This document shows positions 47,412 through 58,381 of a stretch of DNA of 64,000 nucleotides, piece by piece; positions within the stretch are counted from its first letter, which is position 1, and each line of letters opens with the position of its first letter. Origin of the DNA: Thermoplasmatales archaeon (lineage in GTDB: Archaea; Thermoplasmatota; Thermoplasmata; Thermoplasmatales; Thermoplasmataceae); the NCBI GenBank assembly GCA_016806715.1, contig CP060531.1:1287966-1351965 (forward strand). The letters run 5' to 3'. A program made the translations under genes and the position numbers. The notes below the pieces were generated by a model that made no database searches, was not told the origin of the DNA, and saw only the letters and a list, made by a program, of their open reading frames with translations.

Positions 47412-48142
47412 GGTTCTCCGCAAATTCTGCATTTTAAATTCATGGAAGTTTTTATCCTTTCAATGGCATAATTCCAGGTATCAATGTATACAATATCACC
47501 ATCCACTTCCTCGCCAATCAAGATTTTCAGGCCAAGTGACACAGCCATTGAACCGATGACAACCGGAGTTGATGGCAATATTCCTGTCTGTGCACAGCCG
47601 ATACCCTCGTCGCCGGCATCCGGGTAACCGAGGCAAGCTGTACAGGAAGTCTTGTATGGTATTATTGCCTTGATTGTTCCGAAGGTTTCGTTAGCAGCAG
47701 TCATTACCCATGGAATACGGTTCCTTACTGAATACCTGTTAATGGCGCTTCTTGCGGAGAAATTGTCGGTTCCGTCAAATATCAGTGATGGTTGGCCGAT
47801 GACGGAATAATTATCGATGTTGACTCTGGTGCTGCTAATCTCTACATTCACATTGTGATTTATCGAAACTATTCTCTCTTTAAGCTTTTCCGCCTTGCTC
47901 TTCCCAATGTCCGCTTCGCCGTACTCCACCTGTCTCTGGATATTTGTCAGGGAAACCCTGTCATCGTCAATCAGTCTCAGAGTGGATACACCAGTCCTGG
48001 CAAACAATTCGGCTGCAATTCCTCCGGTTCCTCCGAGTCCCACTACGGTTATGGTGGCCGCGGATATCCTCTTCTGTCCCGAAAGGGAAATCTGTGGAAG
48101 TGCCATGGTTCCGAGGTAACGATCGAACTCAAGAAACGGCAA
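47408..48142 (-). CDS. moeB: MoeB/ThiF/HesA E1-like adenylyltransferase
   Basis: Activates the C-terminal Gly of MoaD by adenylation, so MoaD can receive sulfur. 244 residues with the ATP loop VVGLGGTGG (34-42), D59-D61 and the RQ (DDDRVSLTNIQRQ), plus zinc Cys pairs SCTAC and CRIC and the GCAQTGILPS segment. It overlaps moeA (14 bases) and mobA (4). Confidence 0.9.
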   Translation of the reverse strand: MPFLEFDRYLGTMALPQISLSGQKRISAATITVVGLGGTGGIAAELFARTGVSTLRLIDDDRVSLTNIQRQVEYGEADIGKSKAEKLKERIVSINHNVNVEISSTRVNIDNYSVIGQPSLIFDGTDNFSARSAINRYSVRNRIPWVMTAANETFGTIKAIIPYKTSCTACLGYPDAGDEGIGCAQTGILPSTPVVIGSMAVSLGLKILIGEEVDGDIVYIDTWNYAIERIKTSMNLKCRICGEP

Positions 48143-49949
48143 GTTCTCTTGTCGCCTCCATGGCCTTTTCTACTGCTTTTTCAATGTCGTGTTTCTTTAC
48201 ATAACTGTCAGATGCCAGGATGGAATAGTTAACTCTCCCCACAGGGATAAAATTCACTTCCAGATCCTCAGATTTCCTGAATTTCCCGAGAAACAGGTCA
48301 TTTTCACCACTAGTTAATGATGAGAGGCATGATTCACGGGTAGGCAGGTAATGAATCCGGTCAACCATGCCCTGTGCGTCATCTGCAAGTCCAGAAAGGT
48401 AATCCTTGAATGCTGATGCAACGGCATCATTGCCTGAAATAGCTACTAACCGTACTTTTCCGGCTGATACTGATTTTATGATAGAAGATAATTCCAGATC
48501 CGCATCTCTTGAGTAAAAACCATATGGCACCACATAACTGAGCCTGGTGGTATAGTCCCCGTAGTCTCCAGGATTCGCTAAGGTGGTTCCGGAAACCAGT
48601 GTGATATCCGGCACTATTTCTGTTATGAAACTCCGAACCGAATTTTCATCCATTTTTACTACCGCAGGGTGCGATACCAAGTTAAGGATGAAGGTCTCCG
48701 CGATTTCGTCAGGAGTACCCAGGAAAACGGTTTCAGGTATGCTCTCGCTGAAAAGATATGCATCTACTTTTTCCCCGGCATCTGCGTATTTCCGGTTTCC
48801 CTCCATGATAGCGAATCCTTCCGCATCAAGCAGTCTTGCAATTGACCCCGAGGCGCCATTGACAGGGTATCCATAAATTGTGCTTCCCCTCCTTACGAGC
48901 CGCATTATTATGAGGCTGGTGTACCCTACCCTTAAGAGCGTTTTCATGGCCAGTGTCACAGTAACCGACCTGACAGCTGACCTTTCTCGTGACATCTTCT
49001 CTATCGCAGGCAGGAAGATAGTCCTGAAGATCATCATCGCTGAAACGGGAAAACCGGGCAAGCCATATACCGGCTTTTTCCCTGACATTGCAAACACTGT
49101 GGGGGTTCCCGGCTTAACTGAAACTCCGTGGAAAACAATTCCAGGATTCTCCAGTTCAAGGACTCTGTAAACGAAGTCACCCTCTCCTGCAGATGTCCCT
49201 CCACTCAGTATAATGGCGTCATTTTCGGTCAGCATCCGGCTAATCATGCGCCTTACCTCTTCCATATCATCACGAATAAAGCCATAGCTACTTGTATATA
49301 CGTTGCAAAATTTTGAAAGCTCGGCTTTCACATACGTACTGTTGGATTCGTAGATCTTACCAGCAGAGATCTCCTCCCCGGGGTAAAGAAGCTCATTCCC
49401 GGACGAGGCAATTCCTATGCGGATTTTTCTGTAAACCTTGATTTTATCAACTCCAGCTGCACAGAGGACGGCGACAGTACGTGGATCAACAACGGAATCC
49501 CGTCTTGCTATCAGCGTCCCTCGTGATATGTCCTCGCCAGAGTGAGCAACGTTTTCCCAGCTGGCCACGTTTCTTGTGAATCTTACCTTGTTTCCAGTCC
49601 TGACCGTGTCCTCAACCATTGCAACAGAATCGCAGAATGATGGCATGGCTGCTCCGGTTGCGATATACAGACACGATCCCGGTCCGGGATGTGTTAATGG
49701 AGGATTACCTATTTCGGCATTTCCGGCTAGGAGAAGCTCAATCGGGTTTTCAGGTGAAGCAGCTGAAAGATCAGCAGAAACCACCGCGTACCCGTCGACC
49801 TCAGACCGTGTGAACGGAGGTAGCGGAACTCGAGAATAAACATCAAGCGCGCATATTCTTCCAGTACTCTCTCCGGTGTTGACTGTTTCGGTCTCTTCTA
49901 CCGGATGAGCATGTTCAATTGCAAGTCTCCTAGCATCTGCAAATGACAC
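48129..49949 (-). CDS. moeA: MoeA with C-terminal PBP-like domain
   Basis: Molybdenum insertase of 606 residues. The MoeA core (1 to about 405) has LPPFTRSEVDGYAVVSADL, ILSGGTSAGEGDF and VKPGTPTVFAM then GLPGFPVSAM. After it comes about 200 residues of the LysR/PBP-like ligand-binding type (from LVSHPAVVKMDENSVR), often found fused to archaeal MoeA and thought to bind molybdate or a related anion. It overlaps moeB. Confidence 0.9.
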   Translation of the reverse strand: MSFADARRLAIEHAHPVEETETVNTGESTGRICALDVYSRVPLPPFTRSEVDGYAVVSADLSAASPENPIELLLAGNAEIGNPPLTHPGPGSCLYIATGAAMPSFCDSVAMVEDTVRTGNKVRFTRNVASWENVAHSGEDISRGTLIARRDSVVDPRTVAVLCAAGVDKIKVYRKIRIGIASSGNELLYPGEEISAGKIYESNSTYVKAELSKFCNVYTSSYGFIRDDMEEVRRMISRMLTENDAIILSGGTSAGEGDFVYRVLELENPGIVFHGVSVKPGTPTVFAMSGKKPVYGLPGFPVSAMMIFRTIFLPAIEKMSRERSAVRSVTVTLAMKTLLRVGYTSLIIMRLVRRGSTIYGYPVNGASGSIARLLDAEGFAIMEGNRKYADAGEKVDAYLFSESIPETVFLGTPDEIAETFILNLVSHPAVVKMDENSVRSFITEIVPDITLVSGTTLANPGDYGDYTTRLSYVVPYGFYSRDADLELSSIIKSVSAGKVRLVAISGNDAVASAFKDYLSGLADDAQGMVDRIHYLPTRESCLSSLTSGENDLFLGKFRKSEDLEVNFIPVGRVNYSILASDSYVKKHDIEKAVEKAMEATRELAVS

Positions 49950-49972
49950 CAGGTCCCTGAATATTTTTCCCG

Positions 49973-51163
49973 TTATACCACCCCGTTCAGCTCTACTGTC
50001 ACAGTTTCGCCGTTGTTTATACCTTCTGTATTTTCCATGATTGTCACCGTACCTGTTGAATCAAGCAAGGTAGATAGCACTCCCGACCCTGATACTTTTA
50101 GTGGTGTGCACAAATACCCATCTTCATCAGCTGACAGTTTTACCCTGACATATGTTCTTATTCCCGGATCTGCGTTAATCGTCCCGTTCATCCTCGCCTT
50201 AATGGTTAAAGGATCTCTTTTATATCCAATCATCAATTCCAGGAAAGGCCAGAGAATGGCTTCAGTTGAAACGAGTGCAGCAACCGGCAATCCCGAGACA
50301 GACAGGACAAGTTTCCCTCCCACATTGAAAGCAGATACAGTTCTGCCGGGTTTTATTTTAACCCCGCGGAAAATCACATGTCCGAGTGTTTTCAATACGC
50401 CGGGAACCAGATCTCGTATTCCGGGACCGCTTCCCCCTGTCACAATAAGCGCGTCGGATGATTTCAGTGCATGTATCACCCGATCCTTTATCATCTCAAA
50501 CGAATCGCCTACCGTCCCCTCCTCAACTGTCTGGATGAATGGCATGGAGAAGAATGTGCTCAGCAGTGGTTGTGTGTAATTAGGGACCCTGCCAGAAACG
50601 ATTTCATCGCCTGTAGAAAGAAGGGAAAGGGAAAATTTTCTGTACACGCTGACTGAGTTAATTCTACATGCTAAAGCAGCGGAAATGTTCTCAGGCTTCA
50701 CCCCTTTTCCCCGATGGATAACTATGGAATCAGGCTTGAGGTCTTCTCCTCTCAGGGACACATTTTCCCAGTGTCTAAGGGTTTTAAGTGCAAATATATC
50801 GCTCTTCGTCATCACCGTATCCTCAAGCATTATTACACTGTCTGTGCCTTCTGGCAGGATTTCTCCAGTGCTGATAAGTGTACATCGACCATCATTTCCG
50901 TCTGGCAGAATTGTCCCAATCTTAACGGGCTTACTTTCGGACGCTTCAACCGTCAGGCCAGATTCTGTGGCGTAACCATCAACAGCGCTCCGGTTGTACT
51001 CCGGTACATAGTTACCACAAAGCACGTCAGAATCGGCTATCATGCCCAGGCACTTTTGCGGTTCAGCAACAACATTGTCTATGGGACTCCATTTTTCAGT
51101 CTTCAGCAACCCGATTGCATCATTATATGAAACATACGAAATTTGGCTCATATTGGTATTCAT
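49973..51163 (-). CDS. moeA: Second MoeA, without the extra domain
   Basis: 396 residues with the same core motifs: PEYNRSAVDGYATES, VTGGSGPGIRDLVPG and the SGLPVAAL segment. A second MoeA often occurs in archaea, sometimes serving tungsten versus molybdenum. It sits 23 bases upstream of the fused MoeA, and 6 bases after moaD on the same strand. The GSGPG loop departs from the GGTSxG form. Confidence 0.9.
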   Translation of the reverse strand: MNTNMSQISYVSYNDAIGLLKTEKWSPIDNVVAEPQKCLGMIADSDVLCGNYVPEYNRSAVDGYATESGLTVEASESKPVKIGTILPDGNDGRCTLISTGEILPEGTDSVIMLEDTVMTKSDIFALKTLRHWENVSLRGEDLKPDSIVIHRGKGVKPENISAALACRINSVSVYRKFSLSLLSTGDEIVSGRVPNYTQPLLSTFFSMPFIQTVEEGTVGDSFEMIKDRVIHALKSSDALIVTGGSGPGIRDLVPGVLKTLGHVIFRGVKIKPGRTVSAFNVGGKLVLSVSGLPVAALVSTEAILWPFLELMIGYKRDPLTIKARMNGTINADPGIRTYVRVKLSADEDGYLCTPLKVSGSGVLSTLLDSTGTVTIMENTEGINNGETVTVELNGVV

Positions 51164-51169
51164 GAAGGT

Positions 51170-51415
51170 CTATCCGCCGCTTACCGGTGGAAAAAAGTCA
51201 ATCTCGTCTCCTGCCCTCAGGTACTCTTCATCTCTGGCAAAATTATCGTTCCTGGCGACGATCATGCTTGATTCGTAACTCAGGAGAAGCGGGTGATCAT
51301 TCAGGATCATTTTCTTGAGATCAAGTACATTGATGCCGTCACCCACTTCGACATCCTCTTCTCCTTTTCCTGCAAGTTCTCTAAATCTTGCGAAGTATTT
51401 CACTTTCAATAACAT
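51170..51415 (-). CDS. moaD: Molybdopterin synthase small subunit MoaD
   Basis: Ubiquitin-like sulfur carrier of 81 residues from the ATG at 51415, ending in the required Gly-Gly (PPVSGG). The core reads VKYFARFRELAG and RAGDEIDFFPPVSGG. An ORF start at 51439 would put nine extra residues of unlikely sequence. It overlaps the moaA 3' end by about 35 bases and precedes the second moeA by six. Confidence 0.93.
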   Translation of the reverse strand: MLLKVKYFARFRELAGKGEEDVEVGDGINVLDLKKMILNDHPLLLSYESSMIVARNDNFARDEEYLRAGDEIDFFPPVSGG

Positions 51416-52358
51416 CCGATTCCCTCCAGTAAGGTTCACGTTTCTTCACTGCAACCTTGAAAATTGAATCCAGCATGATTTCCCTGTTTCCTCCCCTTAT
51501 TTCATGAAGGACATCCGTAAGATTGTCGCTTCGCATCAGGCACGGCTTCAGCTGTCCGATTGATGTTAGCCTCATCCTCGTGCAGCTGTTGCAGAAATCA
51601 GTGTTATGCATGGGCTTGACAAATTCAATAGATACTTTCTTTCCCCTGTTTAATATAGTATATCTCTCCCTGTTGTGCAGTTCGTTTCTCTCGATCCCGA
51701 GAGACTGCATTGATATCCTTCTCTCAATTGGCTCCAGGCTGTAATGATATTTCTGGTAGTCTTCTGAGTTCTCCGCTTCCTTTGTAGTTTCATACTCAAT
51801 CAGCTGAAGCATTGCATTATTTTCGGTTGCGAAGTCTATCATCCGGTCGATCTGGTCGACGTTCACATCCTTAAGAACCACGAAATTGATCTTTATGGGA
51901 CCCAATCCAGCTTCCCTGGCTGCTCTTATCCCGTCTTTCACCTTATCAAGGGCATCTGTGCCCGTTATGAACTGAAAACCTTCCCGGTCGATGGAGTGCA
52001 TTGATATGTTAACTCTGTTAAGGCCAGCTTTCTTTAGATCCACTGCCTTATTTACCAGTAGCACACCGTTTGTGGTCAGGGATATGTCCCCGGATATGTG
52101 TTTCCTCACTCGTGCCACAATTTCAACTATGTCCCTGCGAAGCAGTGGCTCGCCACCAGTGAACTTTATCTTGTTAACTCCCCATTTGGCAGCGATCTGC
52201 ACAACCCTTTCTATCTCTGTGGGCTTCATTTCCGAGGAATTCACCTCAGTACCCTCCATGTGACAGAAAAAGCATTTAAAATTGCAGGTGGTGTTCACCT
52301 GGATTCTCATGCTTTTAACCGGTCTGCCAAAATCGTCAAATAGCATCATAATCTTCAT
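51381..52358 (-). CDS. moaA: GTP 3',8-cyclase MoaA
   Basis: Radical SAM enzyme starting molybdenum cofactor synthesis from GTP, 325 residues. N-terminal cluster C25-x3-C29-x2-C32 (CNFKCFFC) and the C-terminal cluster with CNSC and the Cys 13 residues on (QLKPC) are intact, as are FTGGEPLLRRD and LTTNGVLL. First gene of the minus-strand moaA-moaD-moeA-moeA-moeB-mobA run; its start may be a few codons in (MLFDDFGRPV). Confidence 0.95.
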   Translation of the reverse strand: MKIMMLFDDFGRPVKSMRIQVNTTCNFKCFFCHMEGTEVNSSEMKPTEIERVVQIAAKWGVNKIKFTGGEPLLRRDIVEIVARVRKHISGDISLTTNGVLLVNKAVDLKKAGLNRVNISMHSIDREGFQFITGTDALDKVKDGIRAAREAGLGPIKINFVVLKDVNVDQIDRMIDFATENNAMLQLIEYETTKEAENSEDYQKYHYSLEPIERRISMQSLGIERNELHNRERYTILNRGKKVSIEFVKPMHNTDFCNSCTRMRLTSIGQLKPCLMRSDNLTDVLHEIRGGNREIMLDSIFKVAVKKREPYWRESDVIESEILRKI

Positions 52359-52550
52359 GCTATCTTCATATCAAAACTTTCTGTCACTCGGCATTGGTGG
52401 TTTCCAATTTAAATGATGCGGCGAATTCCATTTATACAGCTTTTACAAACTTGTTGCCTGAAAACTGGCAATCTGTGATTTGATTCCTAAAGATGGTTAA
52501 AACATTTCCAAAATCAAGATAATTGCCCAGGCATCATATCGATCTCGCTG

Positions 52551-52970
52551 TCATTCAATGGTCTCCGATCTCCATCTTTCTCCATCGGTGAAGATGTCCT
52601 TTTTCCAGATTGGGCAGTCCTGCTTTATCCTGTCAATTATGAACTCACAACCCTTGAAAGCGTTCTTCCTGTGCATTGAAGCGGCTACCACAAAGACAGA
52701 GGTCTCGCCTGTTTTCACATCACCAATCCTGTGGACAGCAATTGCATCGATCAAGCCAAACCTGCTCATTGCGTCCTCGATAATTTCTGACATTTTCTTC
52801 AGTGCCATGGTCTCCTTCGCTTCATAAAAAAGTGACCTCAGTTCCCTTCCCTCTTCGGTCTCCCTTACAATGCCTGAAAACGTCACCAAAGCACCTGTTT
52901 CGGGTCCGGAGATCTGCCTGATATATTCATCCGGTTCTATCTTCTCTTTTACAATCCTTGAGATCGGCAT
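52551..52970 (-). CDS. moaE: Molybdopterin synthase large subunit MoaE
   Basis: Builds the dithiolene of molybdopterin with MoaD. 139 residues from the ATG at 52970: ALVTFSGIVRE, then HRIGDVKTGETSVFVVAASM and the ending DCPIWKKDIFTDGERW with the active lysines. An upstream ATG at 53012 would be very close to the TATA box shared with the divergent tRNA region (53029-53039). It is separate from the moaA operon by about 190 bases. Confidence 0.92.
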   Translation of the reverse strand: MPISRIVKEKIEPDEYIRQISGPETGALVTFSGIVRETEEGRELRSLFYEAKETMALKKMSEIIEDAMSRFGLIDAIAVHRIGDVKTGETSVFVVAASMHRKNAFKGCEFIIDRIKQDCPIWKKDIFTDGERWRSETIE

Positions 52971-53028
52971 TATTGAAAGTGTGTAGAACTCTTGCGTATT
53001 TATCTTTTGCATTGCTTTCCGCGAAAAG

Positions 53029-53039
53029 AAATATATAAG
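53029..53039 (+). promoter_or_regulatory. TATA box of tRNA-Val(GAC)
   Basis: AAATATATAAG, centred about 28 bases before the 5' end of the tRNA at 53062. The reverse orientation (CTTATATATTT) lies suitably upstream of moaE, so the element might serve both directions. Confidence 0.6.
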
Positions 53040-53061
53040 AGCCAAAAATACAGACCATAGA

Positions 53062-53133
<72 letters not shown>

Positions 53134-53532
53134 TTCCATTAATGGTGATTAAAACGTATTTACATATCCATTTTTCACTGTTTGCTTTTATACTCAGATC
53201 ATAACTTCCCAGAAAATTTGTAGTGTTGAATATGAAAAACCATGTCAATGTTGAATTTGTCCATCGGGGTTGTAAGGATCCAGAGTTCACGGTATAGGCA
53301 TAACCCATGCCCCTTCAATCCTGACAGCTCTGATAACAGAACATTCCAAAACCGGATAGCTTTCATGCCCGATCCTGAGACTGCCAGGCTTCAGCCATAG
53401 CCCAACATGAAGGAGTAATGTAATTATCCTTACGAGGTCAGAAAATGAAGTTTTCGCCGTTATAAAGCCATTTTGAATAAAAATAACAGATTGGAGTCTG
53501 GAGGGAAAAGTGTCGGTCTTCATATCTGAGTT
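53134..53532. other. Gene-poor spacer after tRNA-Val
   Basis: No gene that I can support. A minus-strand frame of 82 codons (53287-53535) is open but resembles nothing. A direct copy of the tRNA 3' end, as an attachment site would leave, is not visible here. Confidence 0.35.
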
Positions 53533-53826
53533 CATCTCGTTGATTCTTGGGTCAGGGACCTACTTATACTGGCATCTTTGATCAAGAACCAGGACACCAA
53601 CAAGGCATATTCAGAAGTGATGAATATCGACAGCTTCCTAGTTAAGGGAATGAGCAAGTCCACATTCTTCCAAAGCGTCAATTATTTATAGAATCTTGGA
53701 CTCATTACATTAATAAAGAAGAAGATAGGCAGGTATTATACAATGGAGTCGCAAATATTATTATCAGACGAGTCGATAGTATCTGTGGAATTAAAGAAGA
53801 GGCTGTAGAAATTAGAGGCAGTTTAA
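53533..53826 (+). pseudogene. Decayed winged-helix regulator
   Basis: One continuous frame reads VDSWVRDLLILASLIKNQDT, then SFLVKGMSKSTFFQSVNYL, stop, NLGLITLIKKKIGRYYTMES and on to KKRL, stop, KLEAV and TAA. It resembles a small wHTH regulator (ArsR-like) with a helix pair and wing. The two internal stops are TAG at 53689-53691 and 53806-53808, both at positions where Glu or Lys would be expected. There is no clear start codon. It lies 33 bases before the mod gene. Confidence 0.5.
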
Positions 53827-53859
53827 TAACCCGGTTTAAGAAGCAATTTTGGTGAACTG

Positions 53860-55839
53860 ATGAAACTTGACGATGGATTGAAACAAGAACTGATTGCGGC
53901 AATAAAGGAGAACAAAGACGTTCCTGAATCGTTTAAAAATTTGTTATTTCCTCCAAAAGAACAACCTAAAGAAATCGAGCTCAGGTACGGTATTAAAGAG
54001 AGGGAAGAAGACATTTTAGCTGATACAATGGCGATGCCCTTTCAGCCAATTAAGCAATTTGGCGTTACAAAAGAGGGAAATGAGCATAATATGCTCATTT
54101 TTGGAGACAACCTGCAGGCTTTAAAGTACTTGAAAAAACAACAGGATGAAGGCAAAATTGAAAAAATCAAATTGATATATATTGATCCCCCTTTTGCCTC
54201 CAATGAAGAAATGAAAGGGACAAAGGGCGAACTTGCATATGGAGATCTTATCGCAGGTGCAAAATTTGTTGAGGGACTCCGAAAAAGATTGGTTTTCATG
54301 AGAGAACTACTATCGGATGATGGTACAATATACGTTCATTTGGATGCAAGAACCTCTCACTACGTAAAAGTTGTTTTAGATGAATTGTTTCCATCATTTG
54401 AGGTAGCAGAAATTGTCTGGGTTTGCGGTCTAATGGGCTCTGGTAAGTTCTATCCAAAGGCACACGAGACGATATTTTGCTATAAATCCAAGTATTCATC
54501 TTTCGACCCGCCAAGAAGATTGGGTTATTCAGAAAGAATAACTAGTGCTTTGATGAAGGACAAAGATGGGTGGTACTATACTAGAGGCAGAGAAAGTAGC
54601 GGCGGCGAGAACTATTTAAAAACTTATATATGCAAAGACCCAAAATTGTCTAAAGAAGAAGCTCTCAAGTTGGCAAACTCTGAAAGACCGCAAACTGCCT
54701 GGAGTGTTTGGATAGGAAAAGAGGATTTGGCTAAAGAATTTAACGACTATCCGGTTGGAACCTACGCTTATACGAGTAGAGAAAAGACTGGCTACCCAAC
54801 CCAAAAACCCGAAGCTCTTCTCGCTAGGATAATTGAGGCCTCCTCCAGCAAAGGTGACATAGTTCTTGATTGCTTTGCTGGAAGTGGTACCACTGGAGTA
54901 GTGGCGGAAAAACTGGGAAGAAGATGGATTATGGCTGATTCTTCCAAACTTTCCATTTATACAATAATAAAAAGGATGCACAACTCAAAAAAGGAGATTG
55001 GGAACAAAGGCAACGCATTGAGACCAAAAACATTTACCCTCTATAATGCTGGATTGTACGAGGATCACGACTTCATAATAAAAATGGGGGAAGAGAACTT
55101 CAAGAGATTCGCACTTGATCTATTCCAAGTTGAATCAAAAGCTTTTGAAATTAATGGTCTAGTGATGGATGGTACTCTCCTAAACTGTCCAGTGAAGGTA
55201 TTTTCTCAGGAAGGATACCTAACGGCAGAATACGTTGATCAATTGGACGAGGTCGTTGGAGAATATATAAAATCAAGGATGTTCATCATTGCTCCTGCTA
55301 GTAGGGTCTATTTTTTACAGGACTTCATTGAAAAAAATGGAGTGAGGTATTATGTTTTAAGGATCCCCTACTCTGTGATTGACGAACTACATAAAAGGAC
55401 ATTTACAAGACCTTTACAACCCACTTCCTTAAAGGACATTAACCAAAATATAGAGCAGATAGGGTTTGATTTTATTCGTCCACCAAATGTAAAAGCAACA
55501 TATTATAAGCAAAAACCAAAGGATAAATTGATAGAAGAGGAATTAATCATTCAAATTGAGGAATTTGAAGCTGTCCAAAGATCTAAAGAGCCTGTGAAAT
55601 TTGACGATCCAAAGGACGCTTTGAGCATGGTCATGGTAGATCGTGACTATAATGGAAAATACTTTAACATGACCGATTATTTCTTTGCAGATAAAATTAA
55701 GAAGGAAGAGTACAAAGTTAGGATTCCGATCGCTAATCTTCTTGGGGAAAACGTATGCATTATTTTTATGGATATCTTTGGAAACGAAAGAGTAGAAGTT
55801 AAAAAAAGGTGGGACTTTAATGGAGAGCGAAATGACTGA
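53860..55839 (+). CDS. mod: Type III restriction-modification DNA methyltransferase (Mod)
   Basis: Adenine-specific DNA methyltransferase of 659 residues; in Type III systems this subunit also recognises the DNA target. Catalytic motif IV is D109PPF in [10 protein letters not shown] and the SAM motif I is D337CFAGSGTT, in the order (IV before I) of beta-class enzymes. Target recognition would lie in the variable region from about 120 to 320. GGTGA precedes the ATG. It overlaps the res gene by 20 bases. Codon use is AT-rich against the moa genes nearby. Confidence 0.88.
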   Translation: MKLDDGLKQELIAAIKENKDVPESFKNLLFPPKEQPKEIELRYGIKEREEDILADTMAMPFQPIKQFGVTKEGNEHNMLIFGDNLQALKYLKKQQDEGKIEKIKLIYIDPPFASNEEMKGTKGELAYGDLIAGAKFVEGLRKRLVFMRELLSDDGTIYVHLDARTSHYVKVVLDELFPSFEVAEIVWVCGLMGSGKFYPKAHETIFCYKSKYSSFDPPRRLGYSERITSALMKDKDGWYYTRGRESSGGENYLKTYICKDPKLSKEEALKLANSERPQTAWSVWIGKEDLAKEFNDYPVGTYAYTSREKTGYPTQKPEALLARIIEASSSKGDIVLDCFAGSGTTGVVAEKLGRRWIMADSSKLSIYTIIKRMHNSKKEIGNKGNALRPKTFTLYNAGLYEDHDFIIKMGEENFKRFALDLFQVESKAFEINGLVMDGTLLNCPVKVFSQEGYLTAEYVDQLDEVVGEYIKSRMFIIAPASRVYFLQDFIEKNGVRYYVLRIPYSVIDELHKRTFTRPLQPTSLKDINQNIEQIGFDFIRPPNVKATYYKQKPKDKLIEEELIIQIEEFEAVQRSKEPVKFDDPKDALSMVMVDRDYNGKYFNMTDYFFADKIKKEEYKVRIPIANLLGENVCIIFMDIFGNERVEVKKRWDFNGERND

Positions 55840-58381
55840 AGTGAAAGTCAATGAGTTGGTTCTACAGGTAACAAAAGACATTAATCCAAACAAGCTCGAT
55901 ATAGATAAATACGAGGACTTCCTTGAGGCACTTTGTGGGCACAGAGAGTTCCAAAAAGAGGCTATAAGAAATATCGTAAGATTTCTGCTTGGTGGCGAAT
56001 ACAAAAATACAGAGGACCTTGCCAAGAAGAACTTTGAAAGGAACCCCACTCTTAAAGAATATTACACAAACTTTGATAATTTTAGGAATAAACTCGAATT
56101 TCCGGACAAACTGGCATGCACTGTAGATTTGGCAACCGCAACCGGCAAGAGTTGGGTTATGTATGGGATTGCTCAAATTCTCCTATGCGAGGGCGCGGTC
56201 GATCAGGTGTTGATCCTTTGTCCGTCAGTCACTGTAAAAACAGAACTTTTGAAGAAATTCAAAAGGTTTGCTATTGATAGGAATCTTAGGGCTGCTTTGC
56301 AGGATGAGTCTATTCCAGTTAAATTCAATCCAAGTGTCACTGATGCTTCAAGAACAATAGAGAAATGGGATATATGTATAGACAATGTACACAAGACCTA
56401 TTCTCACGTTACCTCGTCAATTGCCGACAGTCTCACTGGAAAGGGCAGTAAAACGCTCATACTAAACGATGAGGCTCACCACATAATGAATCCAGACTTC
56501 GAATCAGCAAGAACAGAAATTGAGGCTATGAAAGAATGGAAAAAGTTTCTTCAAGATAAGAAATACAATTTCAGATTTATTGTTGGACTCACAGGGACTC
56601 CATATATTGGAAATGAATATGCACGGGATGTCGTCTATAGGTATAGCATAATGCAAGCGATGGAGGGCGACCTTGCAGGGAATTTCGTGATAAAGAAAAT
56701 CGATTATCTAAAAGAATCCAATGCAAAAAACTGGTCTCAGAAATTAGAAGAAATCTATGCAAACCACCAGAGGAATAAGAAAACCTGGAACAAAGCCGAC
56801 AAGCATATTACTATTTTTGTAACCCAAACTATCAGTAAAGCGGAAAATCTTTCCAAAGAATTAAAGAATTTTCTGGTTTCTAAAGAGAAAATTACCCCCG
56901 AAGATGCTGAGAAAAAGGTATTGCCCATCACATCTAGCTCAAAGCACAAGTCGAATAGGTTGATACTTAAAGAGGTTGATGAATCAAAAAATCCTGTCGA
57001 ATGGATAGTCTCAGTCAGTATGTTAACGGAAGGGTGGGATGTGGATAATGTTTTCCAGATCGTTCCCCACGAAGAAAGGGCATTTAACTCAAAGTTGCTG
57101 ATAGCTCAGGTTCTTGGCAGAGGATTGAGGATACCTAAGAGCTATCTTTCTGAGCAGCCCACAGTTACCATATACAACCATTATCAGTGGGGAGAATCGA
57201 TAAGAGAATTGGTAGAAGAAGTAATGGATTATGAAAAAAGAGTAAAGAGTTACATTGTCACCAAAGAAAAAGACTATAATTTTCTACTTCACAATATGAA
57301 ATATGAGAAATCAGAGATCCACGAAAAGCATGCTCGAATAGACCCCTACAGGACACCGACGGTGCCGGAATTAAGCACTCAAACAGGAATTTTGAAATTG
57401 AGGACTACTTATTTTCAATTTAAAGAGCAGAAGGAAAATGAAGTTGTTACAAAAATACCCGTGAAGATGTATTCAGTTGATCGGATAGTTAGCGATATAG
57501 TTAACAAATTATCTGTGTTTGACGATGAAGCAAAGACAGAATATTCTTATAAGGTGGATTCAAGGAAGCTTAAGGCCGATATCGAGAGAGCACTATCAAA
57601 AGCTGACCCCGATAACACGGGTATGTTGACAGAAGAAAACAAGAATAGGATCGAAAGATCGTTCGATGTTCTTAAGAGAGAAGCAACAGGCAGAACGGTA
57701 ATAAGAAGAGATTCAAAGAATCCGTATATCATAAATACCAAAGAGATTCCAACCTCAAGCGCTAAGGTTTCAGAGTTCTCAAAAAATAAAGCAATGATTT
57801 ACGAGAAATACTCAATAGAACTATCCAAGAAAGAAGATATAGAACTAATTGAAAAAGCTAGTAATGAAGCAGCACGGAAGAATGTGATAGTCATTGAGAA
57901 TAGACACCTATTTCATTGCCCCCTAAACCTTGTCATACTCTCCCATGGAAATGAAAGAGAATTCGCTAGGTATTTGGTCAAACCGGAATATGTACAAAAA
58001 ATAGATGCTTGGGTAAAGTCTACAGATAGGGGATTTTACGATATAACGTATACCTATAGAGCAGGTAGTCCAAATTCTTTGGCTCGTCATGGTGGTCACC
58101 AGAAATGGGCAAAATTCAATCCTGATTTCTTCATAAAGATCGGAAAGAATGTTCTGGTCGTGGAAATCAAGTCCGACGAGGATCTCACAGTGGAAAATAA
58201 AGCCAAGCTAAAATATGCTAAAATGCACTTTGATGAGATTAACAGCAAACAGAAGGAAGTAAAGTATCAGTTTATTTTTTTGTCACCAACTGATTTTTCT
58301 TCATTTTTCGAGATGATTAGTTCAGGAAAATTTGAAGGCTATGTTAGTAATCTCGAAGCTGAACTTATGAACAATGGCTAA
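55820..58381 (+). CDS. res: Type III restriction endonuclease subunit (Res)
   Basis: ATP-dependent restriction subunit, 853 residues. SF2 helicase part: Walker A TATGKS with K110, D217EAH220 (motif II), GLTGTPY (motif III) and [10 protein letters not shown] (motif VI). The C-terminal PD-(D/E)XK nuclease shows [20 protein letters not shown], with D and E-x-K residues. With Mod it forms a complex that cuts unmodified DNA. It begins inside the mod 3' end, the classic coupled arrangement. Confidence 0.88.
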   Translation: MESEMTEVKVNELVLQVTKDINPNKLDIDKYEDFLEALCGHREFQKEAIRNIVRFLLGGEYKNTEDLAKKNFERNPTLKEYYTNFDNFRNKLEFPDKLACTVDLATATGKSWVMYGIAQILLCEGAVDQVLILCPSVTVKTELLKKFKRFAIDRNLRAALQDESIPVKFNPSVTDASRTIEKWDICIDNVHKTYSHVTSSIADSLTGKGSKTLILNDEAHHIMNPDFESARTEIEAMKEWKKFLQDKKYNFRFIVGLTGTPYIGNEYARDVVYRYSIMQAMEGDLAGNFVIKKIDYLKESNAKNWSQKLEEIYANHQRNKKTWNKADKHITIFVTQTISKAENLSKELKNFLVSKEKITPEDAEKKVLPITSSSKHKSNRLILKEVDESKNPVEWIVSVSMLTEGWDVDNVFQIVPHEERAFNSKLLIAQVLGRGLRIPKSYLSEQPTVTIYNHYQWGESIRELVEEVMDYEKRVKSYIVTKEKDYNFLLHNMKYEKSEIHEKHARIDPYRTPTVPELSTQTGILKLRTTYFQFKEQKENEVVTKIPVKMYSVDRIVSDIVNKLSVFDDEAKTEYSYKVDSRKLKADIERALSKADPDNTGMLTEENKNRIERSFDVLKREATGRTVIRRDSKNPYIINTKEIPTSSAKVSEFSKNKAMIYEKYSIELSKKEDIELIEKASNEAARKNVIVIENRHLFHCPLNLVILSHGNEREFARYLVKPEYVQKIDAWVKSTDRGFYDITYTYRAGSPNSLARHGGHQKWAKFNPDFFIKIGKNVLVVEIKSDEDLTVENKAKLKYAKMHFDEINSKQKEVKYQFIFLSPTDFSSFFEMISSGKFEGYVSNLEAELMNNG

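Noticed and set aside
53287-53535. 82-codon minus-strand frame after tRNA-Val
   Set aside because: No family resemblance and no start signal; kept only as a spacer note.
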